This document shows, in pieces, positions 8,059 through 17,041 of a stretch of DNA of 64,000 nt. The notes under the pieces are model-generated. The model worked only from the letters and a program-made list of their open reading frames with translations, had not been told where the DNA came from and did no database searches. The DNA is from Vibrio parahaemolyticus (GTDB lineage: Bacteria; Pseudomonadota; Gammaproteobacteria; Enterobacterales; Vibrionaceae): assembly GCF_900460535.1 (NCBI RefSeq), contig NZ_UHIL01000002.1:1612001-1676000 (forward strand). Reading direction: 5' to 3'. How positions within the stretch are numbered: position 1 is the stretch's first letter; each line of letters opens with the position of its first letter. Both the position numbers and the translations under genes were made by a program.

Positions 8059-9792
8059 TTATGCAGCAACTTCTTGTTTTGCATCCGCTTTGTTTTTTAG
8101 GAATGCATAGGTAAAGCCTGTTACCGCCGTACCTGCAGCAATTGCTACCAAGTACATCAAGACTGGAGAAATTGCGTTAGGGATAAGCAGTACAAATAGA
8201 CCGCCGTGAGGTGCCATCAGTTTCGCGCCGAATAGCATAGATAGAGCACCTGTTAGAGCGCCACCAGCCATACAAGATGGGATTACACGCATTGGGTCTT
8301 TCGCTGCGAATGGGATTGCACCTTCAGAGATAAAGCACAGACCTAGCACGAATGATGCTTTGCCCGCTTCACGCTCGTTTGGTTCAAACTTGTTCTTCGC
8401 TAGGAAAGTGGCCAGACCCATACCTAGCGCCGGCACCATACCTGCCGCCATGATTGCAGCCATTGGTGCGTAAGTTTGAGAAGCCAATAGACCTACACCG
8501 AATGCGTAAGCCGCTTTGTTTACCGGGCCACCCAAGTCGAAGCACATCATTGCGCCAAGGATAATACCAAGTAGAACGGCGCTGTCTGAACCCATGTTGT
8601 TTAGGAAGTCAGTCAGACCATTCATGATGCCAGAAACCGGACCGCCAACGATGTAGATCATAACAAGGCCCGTAAATAGCGTCGCAACAAACGGGATGAT
8701 CAGAATCGGTTTCAATGCTTCCATTGATTGAGGAAGTTTTACTTTATCTGCTAAGAGCTTCGCTGCGTAACCTGCGATGAAACCAGCCGCGATACCACCA
8801 AGGAAACCAGCGCCAGTAGAGCTTGCCAACATACCACCAACAAGACCCGGAGCCAGACCCGGACGGTCAGCAATTGAGAAGGCAATGTAACCAGCAAGCA
8901 CAGGGATCATCAGCGCAAACGCGGATCCGCCGCCGATGGTCATTAGTGCGGCGGCCAATGTGCCTTCTTCTTTAAACGCTTCAATACCGAATACGAACGA
9001 TAGGGCGATGATCAAACCACCTGCGACGACGACAGGAAGCATGTGCGAAACCCCCGTCATTAGGTGTTTGTATGCGCCTTTCTTCTCGTCTGTTGCCGAA
9101 GCAGAACTTGCAGCGCCTGAATGTTGGTAAATCGTGGCTTGTTCGAACGCTTTGTCCATCTCTTCAGCGGTTTTCTTCAGAGCTGGGCCAGTCTTTGTAC
9201 GGTACATTTTTTTGCCGTTGAAGCGATCAAGTGGCACTTCGATGTCCGCGGCAATGATAACCAAGTCCGCATCTGCGATTTCTTGGTCAGTTAGTTGGTT
9301 CTTCGCGCCAACAGAGCCACGAGTTTCCACCTTAATTTGGTGACCACGGCGTTTGCCTTCTTCTTCTAAAGCTTCTGCTGCCATGAAGGTATGTGCAACA
9401 CCAGTAGGGCATGCCGTAATAGCGACGATTTTCTTGGTTGCAGAAGCACTTTCGACAGGCGCTTCAACTGTGGTTGCTTGTTCAAGTGTTGCTGCACTTT
9501 CGACTGCGGTCGTTAAGAATGCGGTAGCATCTTTTGCCACCGCGCTGATTTCTGCTTGGTAGACTTTTTTACCTACGAAACGAGAAGTATCAACGGTGGT
9601 GTTCGCCGCGATTACGATCGCGTCAGCTTGCTCAATGTCAGCGTCTGTCAGCGGCGTTGGAGCAATAACACTGGATTGGCATTCAATCTTGGCGTTCCAA
9701 CCTAGTTTAGCGGCCGCTTGTTCTAATAGACCCGCCGCAAGGATGCTATTAGCAACACCACTAGGGCAGGCAGTAATAATGGCAATATTCAT
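8059..9792 (-). CDS. fruA: PTS fructose transporter subunit EIIB'BC (FruA)
   Basis: Membrane permease that takes up fructose and phosphorylates it to fructose 1-phosphate, using phosphate from FruB. Order: a first IIB-like domain (residues 1-100, ITACPSGVANS with Cys9), a second IIB domain (about 120-220, ITACPTGVAHT with Cys128), then the membrane IIC domain (about 245-570) with GGPVNKAAYAFGVGLL and FISEGAIPFAAKDP. The length of 577 is like E. coli FruA (563), but in E. coli the first IIB copy lacks the phosphorylatable Cys whereas here both keep it. Last gene of the operon, 19 bp after fruK; ends at the terminator at 7961. Confidence 0.96.
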   Translation of the reverse strand: MNIAIITACPSGVANSILAAGLLEQAAAKLGWNAKIECQSSVIAPTPLTDADIEQADAIVIAANTTVDTSRFVGKKVYQAEISAVAKDATAFLTTAVESAATLEQATTVEAPVESASATKKIVAITACPTGVAHTFMAAEALEEEGKRRGHQIKVETRGSVGAKNQLTDQEIADADLVIIAADIEVPLDRFNGKKMYRTKTGPALKKTAEEMDKAFEQATIYQHSGAASSASATDEKKGAYKHLMTGVSHMLPVVVAGGLIIALSFVFGIEAFKEEGTLAAALMTIGGGSAFALMIPVLAGYIAFSIADRPGLAPGLVGGMLASSTGAGFLGGIAAGFIAGYAAKLLADKVKLPQSMEALKPILIIPFVATLFTGLVMIYIVGGPVSGIMNGLTDFLNNMGSDSAVLLGIILGAMMCFDLGGPVNKAAYAFGVGLLASQTYAPMAAIMAAGMVPALGMGLATFLAKNKFEPNEREAGKASFVLGLCFISEGAIPFAAKDPMRVIPSCMAGGALTGALSMLFGAKLMAPHGGLFVLLIPNAISPVLMYLVAIAAGTAVTGFTYAFLKNKADAKQEVAA

Positions 9793-9811
9793 ACTGATAA
9801 CCTTCTGTTCC

Positions 9812-10786
9812 TTAGTTTTTGTCTAAGTTCGTATTAGGGTAAAGCTCGCTGACTTGTGTTTGCAGCTTAATGTTTTCCAGTTCTTCTTGACTGGTTAGCC
9901 CCACGCCAACTTGGCTAACTGCTAAAGCAGAAAGCGCTGTCGCGAAGCGCAATAAATCGTGTTTCGGCATCACTTGCATGTGACCCCAGCATAAGCCTGC
10001 CACCAGTGTGTCGCCCGCACCTACGGTGCTCACCACATTCATGCGTGGCGGTTGTGCGCGTAGCCACTCGCCTTGGTTTAGCCACATCACACCGTCAGCG
10101 CCCATCGACACAACAATGTTCTCGATGCCTTTGTTGCTGAGGGTTTGTGCTGCCACTTTGCACTGTTCTGGCGTTTCTAGGTGCTCACCGACAAAGTCAC
10201 TCAGCTCTTCGTCATTTGGTTTAATAAGCCATGGATGAGCATCAATACCTGCACGTAGAGCGGCTTTGCTGCTGTCGAACAATACTTTTTTGCCTTGTTG
10301 ATGCAGTTTTTCAATCCATGCTGCGCATTGCTCAGCGGTTACACCGCCCGGTAAGCTGCCAGCTAGAACGAAGTAGTCGTGAGTGTCTGCAAGGCGGAAC
10401 AGGGTCTCTTCAAAACGCGCAATTTCTTCTGCCGTTACTTGAACGCCAGGAAAGTTGATGTCACTCACTTGGCCGTTGGCTTCAACCAGTTTTACGTTGA
10501 TGCGTGTTGCGCCTTCAACTTCAACAAACTCGTTTTTTACGCCAATTTCGGTGAAAAGTTGATGGAACAGCTCTGGGTTGTCTTTACCCAAAAAGCCGGT
10601 CACCGTAACGTCGGCGCCAAGGTCGCTCAGCACTTTTGCAACGTTAACGCCTTTGCCTGCCGCGTGAAGGCTACTTTGCTCAACAAGGCTGACTGAACCT
10701 ACCTTTAGCGCGTCGAGCGAGCCTGTTAGATCAAGCGCAGGGTTCAGCGTGATGGTCACAACTTTGTTTGTTTTTAATGCTGTCAT
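9812..10786 (-). CDS. fruK: 1-phosphofructokinase FruK
   Basis: Cytoplasmic PfkB-family kinase that turns fructose 1-phosphate and ATP into fructose 1,6-bisphosphate, feeding glycolysis. It starts with the family's VVTITLNPALDLTG substrate-binding segment, has AGKGVNVAKVLSDLGA, and ends with the ATP/anion-hole motif TVGAGDTLVAGLCWG. 324 residues, normal length. An AAGGGG ribosome site precedes the ATG at 10786. The gap to fruB is only 11 bp, so the genes are co-transcribed. Confidence 0.96.
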   Translation of the reverse strand: MTALKTNKVVTITLNPALDLTGSLDALKVGSVSLVEQSSLHAAGKGVNVAKVLSDLGADVTVTGFLGKDNPELFHQLFTEIGVKNEFVEVEGATRINVKLVEANGQVSDINFPGVQVTAEEIARFEETLFRLADTHDYFVLAGSLPGGVTAEQCAAWIEKLHQQGKKVLFDSSKAALRAGIDAHPWLIKPNDEELSDFVGEHLETPEQCKVAAQTLSNKGIENIVVSMGADGVMWLNQGEWLRAQPPRMNVVSTVGAGDTLVAGLCWGHMQVMPKHDLLRFATALSALAVSQVGVGLTSQEELENIKLQTQVSELYPNTNLDKN

Positions 10787-10797
10787 TTGCGTGCCCC

Positions 10798-11928
10798 TTA
10801 ACCTTCACCTAGGCCAGAAGCAATCGCGTTGCCGATAGACTCCAGCGCTTGAGCCGCGTCTGGGCCTTCAGCAGAGAACTGCAATTGGTGACCGTGTTTC
10901 ACACCAAGGGCAATCACTTTCATCAGGCTTTTCGCATTTACTGCTTTACCATCACCATCTAGGTTTGCCACGCGAATGTTTGATTCGAATTTCTTCGCTT
11001 CTGCAACCAGCATCGCACCCGGGCGAGCGTGAAGGCCATGTGCGTTTTTGATCTTAAAGACTGCTACGTTGCCATCTTCGGCTGGCGCTGCCACTTCTTC
11101 GCCTTTGAATAGCGCGAGAATCTGTTCTGCAGAGGCATCTAACAGCTTATTGTGTTCGTTGTTGAAAACGATTTTAGACAAGTTGTTCAGAATTGATTGG
11201 TGAGCGTTGTTACAAGCAGCAAACGCAACCAAAGCACGCACTTTTTGGCCTTCGTATTCGCAATCGTTGGCCGTCGAGACAAAAGACACACCGGTGCGAG
11301 AAACGTGCTTATCGCTACCAACTAGCCATAAACCGTTGCCAAGATGAGTCGGTGCTTTTGTCACGAGATCAGCAACAAATTCAGCGCCAGCACAGCCAGT
11401 GTTTTTCAAGAGGCCACCAGCCACAGCGCTCATCTGTACCATATCGCTTGCAGGGAAAAGCAATTGGATAAGAGACGCATCGAAGTCCGCTTCAAGCTGA
11501 ACATCACCATTAAGTAGGGCAATGATGTCTTCTTCGCTTTTTGCATCGCGAAGACGCTCTTCCACGCCATCAGCACCTAGCACTTTGGTCAGTTGCTTCA
11601 GAATGCCTAAGTGCTCGTCTGATTTTGCCGCGATACCAATCGCAACGAAGACTCTGTTTCCGTCACCCCAATCCACACCTTCAGGAAAGTGGTGAACAGC
11701 GACGCCAGTGGTTTTTACCATCGAGCGAGTGTCGGTTGTGCCGTGAGGGATCGCGATGCCGTTACCCAAAAACGTTGAGTTTTGGTTTTCACGATTTAGC
11801 ATGCCTTCCACATAACCTTGTTCAACAAGGCCTTTGTCTGTCAGGCTTTGCGCAATATTCTTGATTGCTGCAAACTTATCTGTCGCTGATTGCGAGAGGG
11901 TAATGTCGTTCTTGTTTAGCTTAAGCAT
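10798..11928 (-). CDS. fruB: Fructose PTS IIA-HPr fusion (diphosphoryl transfer protein FruB)
   Basis: Soluble phosphocarrier that replaces HPr and IIA for fructose: it receives phosphate from Enzyme I and hands it to FruA. Domains: IIA-fru at the N-terminus with the phosphorylated His62 in AIPHGTTD, a central linker domain, and a C-terminal HPr domain with KNAHGLHARPGAMLV around its active His. The 376 residues equal E. coli FruB. First gene of the operon, with GGAGAAG before its ATG. The shared upstream region holds one FruR site on the fruB side and two on the fruR side. Confidence 0.96.
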   Translation of the reverse strand: MLKLNKNDITLSQSATDKFAAIKNIAQSLTDKGLVEQGYVEGMLNRENQNSTFLGNGIAIPHGTTDTRSMVKTTGVAVHHFPEGVDWGDGNRVFVAIGIAAKSDEHLGILKQLTKVLGADGVEERLRDAKSEEDIIALLNGDVQLEADFDASLIQLLFPASDMVQMSAVAGGLLKNTGCAGAEFVADLVTKAPTHLGNGLWLVGSDKHVSRTGVSFVSTANDCEYEGQKVRALVAFAACNNAHQSILNNLSKIVFNNEHNKLLDASAEQILALFKGEEVAAPAEDGNVAVFKIKNAHGLHARPGAMLVAEAKKFESNIRVANLDGDGKAVNAKSLMKVIALGVKHGHQLQFSAEGPDAAQALESIGNAIASGLGEG

Positions 11929-12026
11929 GGTGCTTCTCCAGCCTTAAGGTATTCGTACCAATCAAATTAAAAATGTATTCAGTCTTGCTCTAGTTTTGTT
12001 GTGTCTTAGCTAAACCTTCTTTCGAT

Positions 12027-12042
12027 ACTGAATCGATTCAGC
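12027..12042. promoter_or_regulatory. FruR/Cra operator 1 (fruB side)
   Basis: The 14-bp palindrome CTGAATCGATTCAG (12028-12041) matches the FruR/Cra consensus of gamma-proteobacteria. It lies about 100 bp before the fruB start, where it could block the fruBKA promoter. Confidence 0.85.
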
Positions 12043-12184
12043 TAAGTGGCAAATTTTTTAAAAGACTTAGCAAAATGTTTTAAAAATCTGACGCTAAACA
12101 CCCCTTGAGCTGTATTGCTTAAAGCCTAGACGAAGACTTTCTGCATTGCCGGATTTTGGTGATTTTCGTCAATTTTTAGATTTT

Positions 12185-12200
12185 GCTGAATCCTTTCAGC
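12185..12200. promoter_or_regulatory. FruR/Cra operator 2
   Basis: GCTGAATCCTTTCAGC is a palindrome apart from its centre and shares both half-sites with operators 1 and 3. It is 22 bp (about two helical turns) from operator 3. Confidence 0.8.
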
Positions 12201-12206
12201 TTTTAT

Positions 12207-12222
12207 ACTGAATCGGTTCAGC
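12207..12222. promoter_or_regulatory. FruR/Cra operator 3 (fruR side)
   Basis: ACTGAATCGGTTCAGC is the third FruR-type palindrome, 70 bp before the fruR ATG. It suits autoregulation, or looping with operator 1. Confidence 0.82.
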
Positions 12223-12292
12223 TTATAATTCAACTTATCGTAAGATCGTTGATGTATTAATATGATCGCGCGCACAGAATAGGGTTGAGAAT

Positions 12293-13273
12293 ATGACACT
12301 GGATGAAATAGCCAAATTGGCAGGGGTTTCAAAGACAACTGCAAGCTATGTAATTAACGGAAAAGCGCAGAAATACCGCATCAGCGAAAAGACGCAAAAG
12401 AAAGTGATGGCGGTTGTTGACGAGTACAATTACAAGCCGGATCATGCCGCTTCTTCTTTGCGTGCCGGTAACTCGCGTTCGTTTGGACTTATCATCCCAG
12501 ACTTGGAGAACACCAGTTACGCACGCCTTGCAAAACTGATTGAACAAAACTCGCGTAAGGCGGGTTATCAAATTCTAATTGGCTGCTCAGATGATGATCC
12601 GGAAACGGAGAAAAAGGTTGCTGAAGCGCTAATCAGCCGCCGAATTGACGCGCTATTTGTCGCAAGTGGTATGCCATCGGCTAATGAGTATTATCTCAAG
12701 TTACAAAACTCGGGCACTCCGGTTATAGCACTTGACCGTCCAATGGATGATGAGCATTTTTGTTGCGTTATCAGTGAAGATTTTGATGCTGCTTTTGAGC
12801 TTACAGAATCGGTACTGTCACCAGAGATCAAAACCATTGGTTTGATTGGTGCGTTGCAAGATCTGCAAGTGTCGAAAGAGCGCGAACTGGGTTTTCGGTC
12901 TGCCTGCCAAAAAGACGATACGGCAATGACCGTCGGTTACGGTTTGCACTTCTCTCGTGAGGAGGGAAAAAAGGTACTGGATAAATGGGTTCAAGCAGAC
13001 AGTTTGCCTGATGCGATCGTGACGACTTCCTACACGTTGCTTGAAGGCGTCCTAGACGTGATGCTTGAAAAGCCAGAGCTCATGAGTCAAGTTCGTCTGG
13101 CGACATTTGGTGATAATCGACTGCTGGACTTCTTGCCAGTGAAAATCAACTCTCTGCCTCAGCAATTTGAGTTAATTGCTGATAGCGCGATGGAGTTGGC
13201 ACTGAATGCCTCGGCCAAACGTTACAAACCGGGTGTGGAGCTTATTGCTCGCAAAATTGTCAAACGACAATAG
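12293..13273 (+). CDS. fruR: LacI-family fructose repressor FruR (Cra)
   Basis: DNA-binding regulator of fructose use, with a LacI-type helix-turn-helix at residues 1-25 (MTLDEIAKLAGVSKTTASYV) and hinge helix DHAASSLRAGNSRSFGLIIP, then a periplasmic-binding-like effector domain. The effector in this family is fructose 1-phosphate. 326 residues against 334 in E. coli Cra. It is divergent from fruBKA and three matching palindromes lie between them. In Vibrio the homologue acts mainly as a local fru regulator; I cannot tell its regulon from this window. Confidence 0.94.
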   Translation: MTLDEIAKLAGVSKTTASYVINGKAQKYRISEKTQKKVMAVVDEYNYKPDHAASSLRAGNSRSFGLIIPDLENTSYARLAKLIEQNSRKAGYQILIGCSDDDPETEKKVAEALISRRIDALFVASGMPSANEYYLKLQNSGTPVIALDRPMDDEHFCCVISEDFDAAFELTESVLSPEIKTIGLIGALQDLQVSKERELGFRSACQKDDTAMTVGYGLHFSREEGKKVLDKWVQADSLPDAIVTTSYTLLEGVLDVMLEKPELMSQVRLATFGDNRLLDFLPVKINSLPQQFELIADSAMELALNASAKRYKPGVELIARKIVKRQ

Positions 13274-13282
13274 TCTCGGCAC

Positions 13283-14257
13283 TTACAATTTCACTTCGAC
13301 CGTCAGCGAAACAAACGCGTGATCGCTGGCGTTTTTATCTTTCTCATAGGATGGGTTAATCAGGTGTTGTTCTAACACTTGATAATCAATCACTTCCGCT
13401 ACCGATACATCCGAATGTGTATCAAACTCTTGAGAAAGCAGAATGTAATCCAGCACGTTCCCCGTAGAAAAGTGGTAGTGAGTCGCTGGGCGCACCTCAA
13501 GAGACGAGCCCGTTTGCAGATTCCAACCATCCTTTAGTTGTAATTCGGTGACGCTGTCACTAAAGGTTTCGGTAAGCACGTTATTAACGCTTTCTTTTGA
13601 GATGGGCTGGTTCATATCACCCATTAACACGGTCGGTATCGGATGTGCTCGATATTGTGCCTGCATCGCGTCTCGCAACATGGCCGCTTCCCAACCGCGT
13701 TGCTGTGTAGACAACCAACGAGCCATTACGCGACTTGATGGTTCTGGCGTTTCGGTATCCGCAGGGCGTTGAGATTTGAGGTGAGTGACATATATGGCAA
13801 TGTGACCAAGGACTGGGTGAACGACTTGCGCATAAATCGGCTTGCGACTGAAATCGGGTGCTTCATTTACCCCAAATGGCGTGAGTGAGTTTGAATCGAA
13901 CTCTACGCGTTTTACATCCTCAATAGGAAAGCGAGACGCAATCGCGACGACGGGGCGAGAGTAAATATACTCGTCTTCTATTTTTGGGGTATCGACCGTT
14001 GCGAAATACGGAAAGCCAAGTGACAAAAAGTACGCGCGGGTCTCTTCGACACTGAACACCTCTTGCAGACCGATAATGTCCGGTTCGAGCTTTTCTAATT
14101 GGTTTTGCGTCCAAGCAAGTTTGTCTCGCCACTGCTCTTGGGAATAAATATTCTCGAAGTCGTAGTAGGCGTTCGGCGGTGCGACAAAATTAAACAAGTT
14201 AGCCGTAACAAAGGTAATTCTGCTTGGTCGAGACAAAGTATTCGCTCTTTTTAACAA
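13283..14257 (-). CDS. Endonuclease/exonuclease/phosphatase (EEP) family hydrolase
   Basis: A 324-residue member of the DNase I-like phosphoesterase fold. All catalytic motifs are present in order: Asn in FVTANLFNF, Glu in IIGLQEVFS, His in YVTHLKSQ, Asp and Asn in LMGDMNQP, and the final Asp-His in NASDHAFV. Substrates in this fold range from DNA to phospholipids and nucleotides, and nothing visible narrows it. No signal peptide, so likely cytoplasmic. The start is uncertain: the frame opens with TTG at 14257, a second TTG is at 14236, and no ATG fits. Convergent with fruR, 9 bp apart. Confidence 0.85.
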   Translation of the reverse strand: MLKRANTLSRPSRITFVTANLFNFVAPPNAYYDFENIYSQEQWRDKLAWTQNQLEKLEPDIIGLQEVFSVEETRAYFLSLGFPYFATVDTPKIEDEYIYSRPVVAIASRFPIEDVKRVEFDSNSLTPFGVNEAPDFSRKPIYAQVVHPVLGHIAIYVTHLKSQRPADTETPEPSSRVMARWLSTQQRGWEAAMLRDAMQAQYRAHPIPTVLMGDMNQPISKESVNNVLTETFSDSVTELQLKDGWNLQTGSSLEVRPATHYHFSTGNVLDYILLSQEFDTHSDVSVAEVIDYQVLEQHLINPSYEKDKNASDHAFVSLTVEVKL

Positions 14258-14462
14258 TAACCTGGAGAGTATATACCTTCGGATTATGGAATTGCAGCCT
14301 CGTTTGAAGTTGGCATTGACGTAACAGCTTGCGAATGGTCAGTTAAATAGGTCAAGACGTGCTCAAAAGCCACAAAGAACCTGCGATAGAGCATTGGCTG
14401 AGGTTTCTATTTTGGGGCATTGCGTTTAAACTTCAGAGCATCAAATATGAAGAGTAAATAAC

Positions 14463-15002
14463 ATGACCCAAGATTACGACCACGAAGAGTATTTAGAAGG
14501 CGACGAGATTGAAATCGAAGCGATCGGCATTGATGTTGATGCGCATCCTATCGAACTGTATAAGCTTTTTAAAATCGCAAACTTGGTCAGTGGTGGTGGC
14601 GAAGCAAAACATATCATCGAAGAAGGTTATGTTGCGGTGAATGGCGAGCTAGAAACACGTAAACGACGCAAAATGTACGATGGTGACTTTTTTGAGTTTA
14701 ACCAAGAATACTATGTGGTGGTTTGTGACGCGCCAGTGACAGAACCAGAAACGGCAGAACAAAAAGCGGAAAAGAAAGCGAAGAAAGAAGCGCAATCTAC
14801 TCGTAAAGAGAAGTCTCGCCAAAGCAAGCCGCCTAAAGCGAAAGGCACAGGACCTAAATCAACGGGTCGTAAAGCGGCACATAAAGAGCGCAAAGCACAA
14901 AAAGAAGCGCTGTCTCAATCTGCTAAGAAAGGCAAGAAAGAAGACAAACCACAAGCAACGCGTGACCCGAAGAGTGGACGTAACTCTATCGACTTCTTCT
15001 AA
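14463..15002 (+). CDS. S4-domain RNA-binding protein with basic tail
   Basis: A 179-residue protein. Residues about 30-80 form an S4 RNA-binding fold (ELYKLFKIANLVSGGGEAKH, then EEGYVAVNGELETRKRRKMYDGD). This is the minimal YbcJ-like type linked to ribosomal RNA binding. Unlike E. coli YbcJ (about 70 residues) it has an acidic N-terminal extension and a roughly 95-residue tail made almost wholly of Lys, Ala, Arg, Glu and Gln, probably disordered and RNA-binding. Single gene with its own terminator. Confidence 0.85.
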   Translation: MTQDYDHEEYLEGDEIEIEAIGIDVDAHPIELYKLFKIANLVSGGGEAKHIIEEGYVAVNGELETRKRRKMYDGDFFEFNQEYYVVVCDAPVTEPETAEQKAEKKAKKEAQSTRKEKSRQSKPPKAKGTGPKSTGRKAAHKERKAQKEALSQSAKKGKKEDKPQATRDPKSGRNSIDFF

Positions 15003-15053
15003 GCGATAGAATCATATAAGCGATCGAATCCTAGCGTTCAAACCCATACATAC

Positions 15054-15084
15054 AAAAAGCGCCGACATGTGTTCGGCGCTTTTT
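15054..15084. terminator. Bidirectional terminator
   Basis: A 12-bp stem including A/T flanks (AAAAAGCGCCGA 15054-15065, TCGGCGCTTTTT 15073-15084) serves the S4 gene and the convergent EAL gene. Confidence 0.88.
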
Positions 15085-15128
15085 TGTTGGGATAGTTTGT
15101 GTGGCTTATGCGGCATGACGAGATAAGC

Positions 15129-15947
15129 TTAATGCACCGTGCATTGGTAGGTTGCGTATTCTGTCCAGTGATGAATTGCACTTGGTTTACCGAGATAAAA
15201 CCCTTGATAATAATCGAGTTCCAGTTGACGCATGGCTTGCAGCTGGTTGTTCTCTTCAACCCCTTCGATAATCACTTTGGCCCCCATGTTTGCCGCTAGA
15301 TCTACCGCACTTCGAATGGAAAAGGTATCACCAGCGCAATAATCGAGTAGATAAGAGCGATCAATTTTAATTATGTCAGGACAAAGCTGCTGAACGCGGG
15401 CAATGTCGGAATGTTGCGCGCCAAAATCATCGATGGCAAAGATAAAGCCATTCGCTCTCATTAACTGTACGGCTTTGATCAGTAAATCAGTATCACCGCA
15501 GGATTCTTCTACAACCTCAAACACCACATCAGACGGGGTCATACCCAAATCGGCAAGACGTTTGTAAAGCAAGCCGTTGTCTTTAAAGCCCATGTCTTTG
15601 GTGAGCGTGAGTAGGGTTTGAGGCATAACATTGAGAAAGAGCTTAATCGGCGTTCCGGCAAAGTGACGAGCGAAGTTTCTGATGTGCATGGCTCGGGATA
15701 AAAATTCAACACATAAGCGAAAGTAAGGGGCGATACTTGCGTTGGAGAGAAAAATGTCTGGGCGAATTTGAACGCCGTCTGCGCCATGAATGCGAAGGAG
15801 GGCTTCCATTCCAATAACGCGTTGGTGCTTATCAAAAATCGGCTGATAAACACTGTGAAAAGTGAATTGGTTGATGACTACGTAATATTCCCCAAGACCG
15901 TCCTGTCTTATGTACTGTTCGTAGTCAGACTGTTTCTTTAACTCCAT
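15129..15947 (-). CDS. EAL-domain c-di-GMP phosphodiesterase
   Basis: A 272-residue stand-alone EAL protein that would hydrolyse cyclic di-GMP in the cytoplasm. The active-site set looks complete: GMEALLRI (EAL Glu), LNVMPQ (Asn), FEVVEES (Glu), FAIDDFGA (Asp-Asp), IIKIDRSYL (Lys), EGVEENNQ (Glu) and YYQGFYLGKP (Gln). It has no sensory domain beyond about 25 N-terminal residues. It is a clear paralogue of the EAL protein at 48077-48865, sharing the SVFQPI/SVYQPI opening and overall length. Confidence 0.9.
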   Translation of the reverse strand: MELKKQSDYEQYIRQDGLGEYYVVINQFTFHSVYQPIFDKHQRVIGMEALLRIHGADGVQIRPDIFLSNASIAPYFRLCVEFLSRAMHIRNFARHFAGTPIKLFLNVMPQTLLTLTKDMGFKDNGLLYKRLADLGMTPSDVVFEVVEESCGDTDLLIKAVQLMRANGFIFAIDDFGAQHSDIARVQQLCPDIIKIDRSYLLDYCAGDTFSIRSAVDLAANMGAKVIIEGVEENNQLQAMRQLELDYYQGFYLGKPSAIHHWTEYATYQCTVH

Positions 15948-16039
15948 GAAAAACGCCGAGAATTTAGCATTGAGTCAATGTAACAGGATGCAGTTCCAAT
16001 TTGAAGAATCAAATGTGTCTAATTGCATGTGCTATTGAG

Positions 16040-17029
16040 TTAATTTGAAATAGATTCCGATTTTTTCTCAATATATCGAAAAATGAGTGACAGACCGAAA
16101 CAAATCAAGAAGTAAGAAAAGCCAACAATCAGCCAAATTTCAAAGATATATCCTGATGAGTTTGCCATCTCTGTCCCAACGAAAGTCATTTCTTGTATAG
16201 AAATTAGCGAAACGATGGAGGTGTCTTTCACCAAAGAGATGGCTTGACCGGCAAGTGCAGGTGTTATTGCTTTAAGCACCTGTGGTGCGATAACGAATCG
16301 GTATTTCACCCACCGAGACAAGCCCAATGAATCCGCCGCTTCCCACTGACCTTGGTCGATGCTTTGTAACCCTGCTCGCACAACTTCTGCTATGTATGCA
16401 GAAGAGAGTAAGCCGACGCATAACACACCAGAGGCAAGATTTTCCCAAAGGTTAGAAGGTCCAAAAAGAAAGCTTTGTAGCGCGTTTGGTTCACCGTTGT
16501 AGTTTCGTAAAAGATCTTCTAAACCGAGTAACGGGATCAATTGGTTAGAAATGAAAAAGTAGAAAATAAAAACAAAAACCAACGGTGGGATGTTTCTTAC
16601 CAACTGAATAAACGCGTTGGCAGGTGTACGCAACCAAACAGAGCGAGAGAAGCGGGCTAAGCCTAACAAAGTGCCAAGCACTAATGCGAAACTGATGCCC
16701 CAAATACTGAGCCTTAACGTCGAAATCAAACCTTGGAAGAAGTAGGGCAAACCACCGTCGGATCTTGGTGTGAAAAGTAGTTCAAACGCCTCTTTCCACT
16801 GCCACAAATAATGCACACCAACGTTGGAACGTTGGTACAGCCAAACACCACCAATACTACAGATAATAAGCAGTACCCAATCGAGCGTGTTTAACCGAAC
16901 TAGAAAGGAACCTGTGTTGGCCTTTGTGGGTGCTGTGCGAGTGGTGGTTTGTTCGCCCAAAAATTTAACTCCGATAGATGATGGAAAAGTAAAATGGATG
17001 ATTAAAAAGTATAGGCTCGCGAAGACCAC
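16040..17029 (-). CDS. Polar amino-acid ABC transporter permease (1)
   Basis: Inner-membrane subunit of an amino-acid importer of the HisM/GlnP family: DSLGLSRWVKYRFVIAPQVLK is the EAA loop that docks the ATPase, and several hydrophobic helices surround it. 329 residues, longer than the partner permease because of an N-terminal extension with an extra membrane helix (LDWVLLIICSIGGVWLY). The frame opens with GTG at 17029, but a TTG at 16960 has GGAG eight bases before it and may be the real start. Last gene of a four-gene operon, just after the binding protein. Confidence 0.9.
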   Translation of the reverse strand: MVFASLYFLIIHFTFPSSIGVKFLGEQTTTRTAPTKANTGSFLVRLNTLDWVLLIICSIGGVWLYQRSNVGVHYLWQWKEAFELLFTPRSDGGLPYFFQGLISTLRLSIWGISFALVLGTLLGLARFSRSVWLRTPANAFIQLVRNIPPLVFVFIFYFFISNQLIPLLGLEDLLRNYNGEPNALQSFLFGPSNLWENLASGVLCVGLLSSAYIAEVVRAGLQSIDQGQWEAADSLGLSRWVKYRFVIAPQVLKAITPALAGQAISLVKDTSIVSLISIQEMTFVGTEMANSSGYIFEIWLIVGFSYFLICFGLSLIFRYIEKKSESISN

Positions 17030-17041
17030 GAGCCATTTAGA

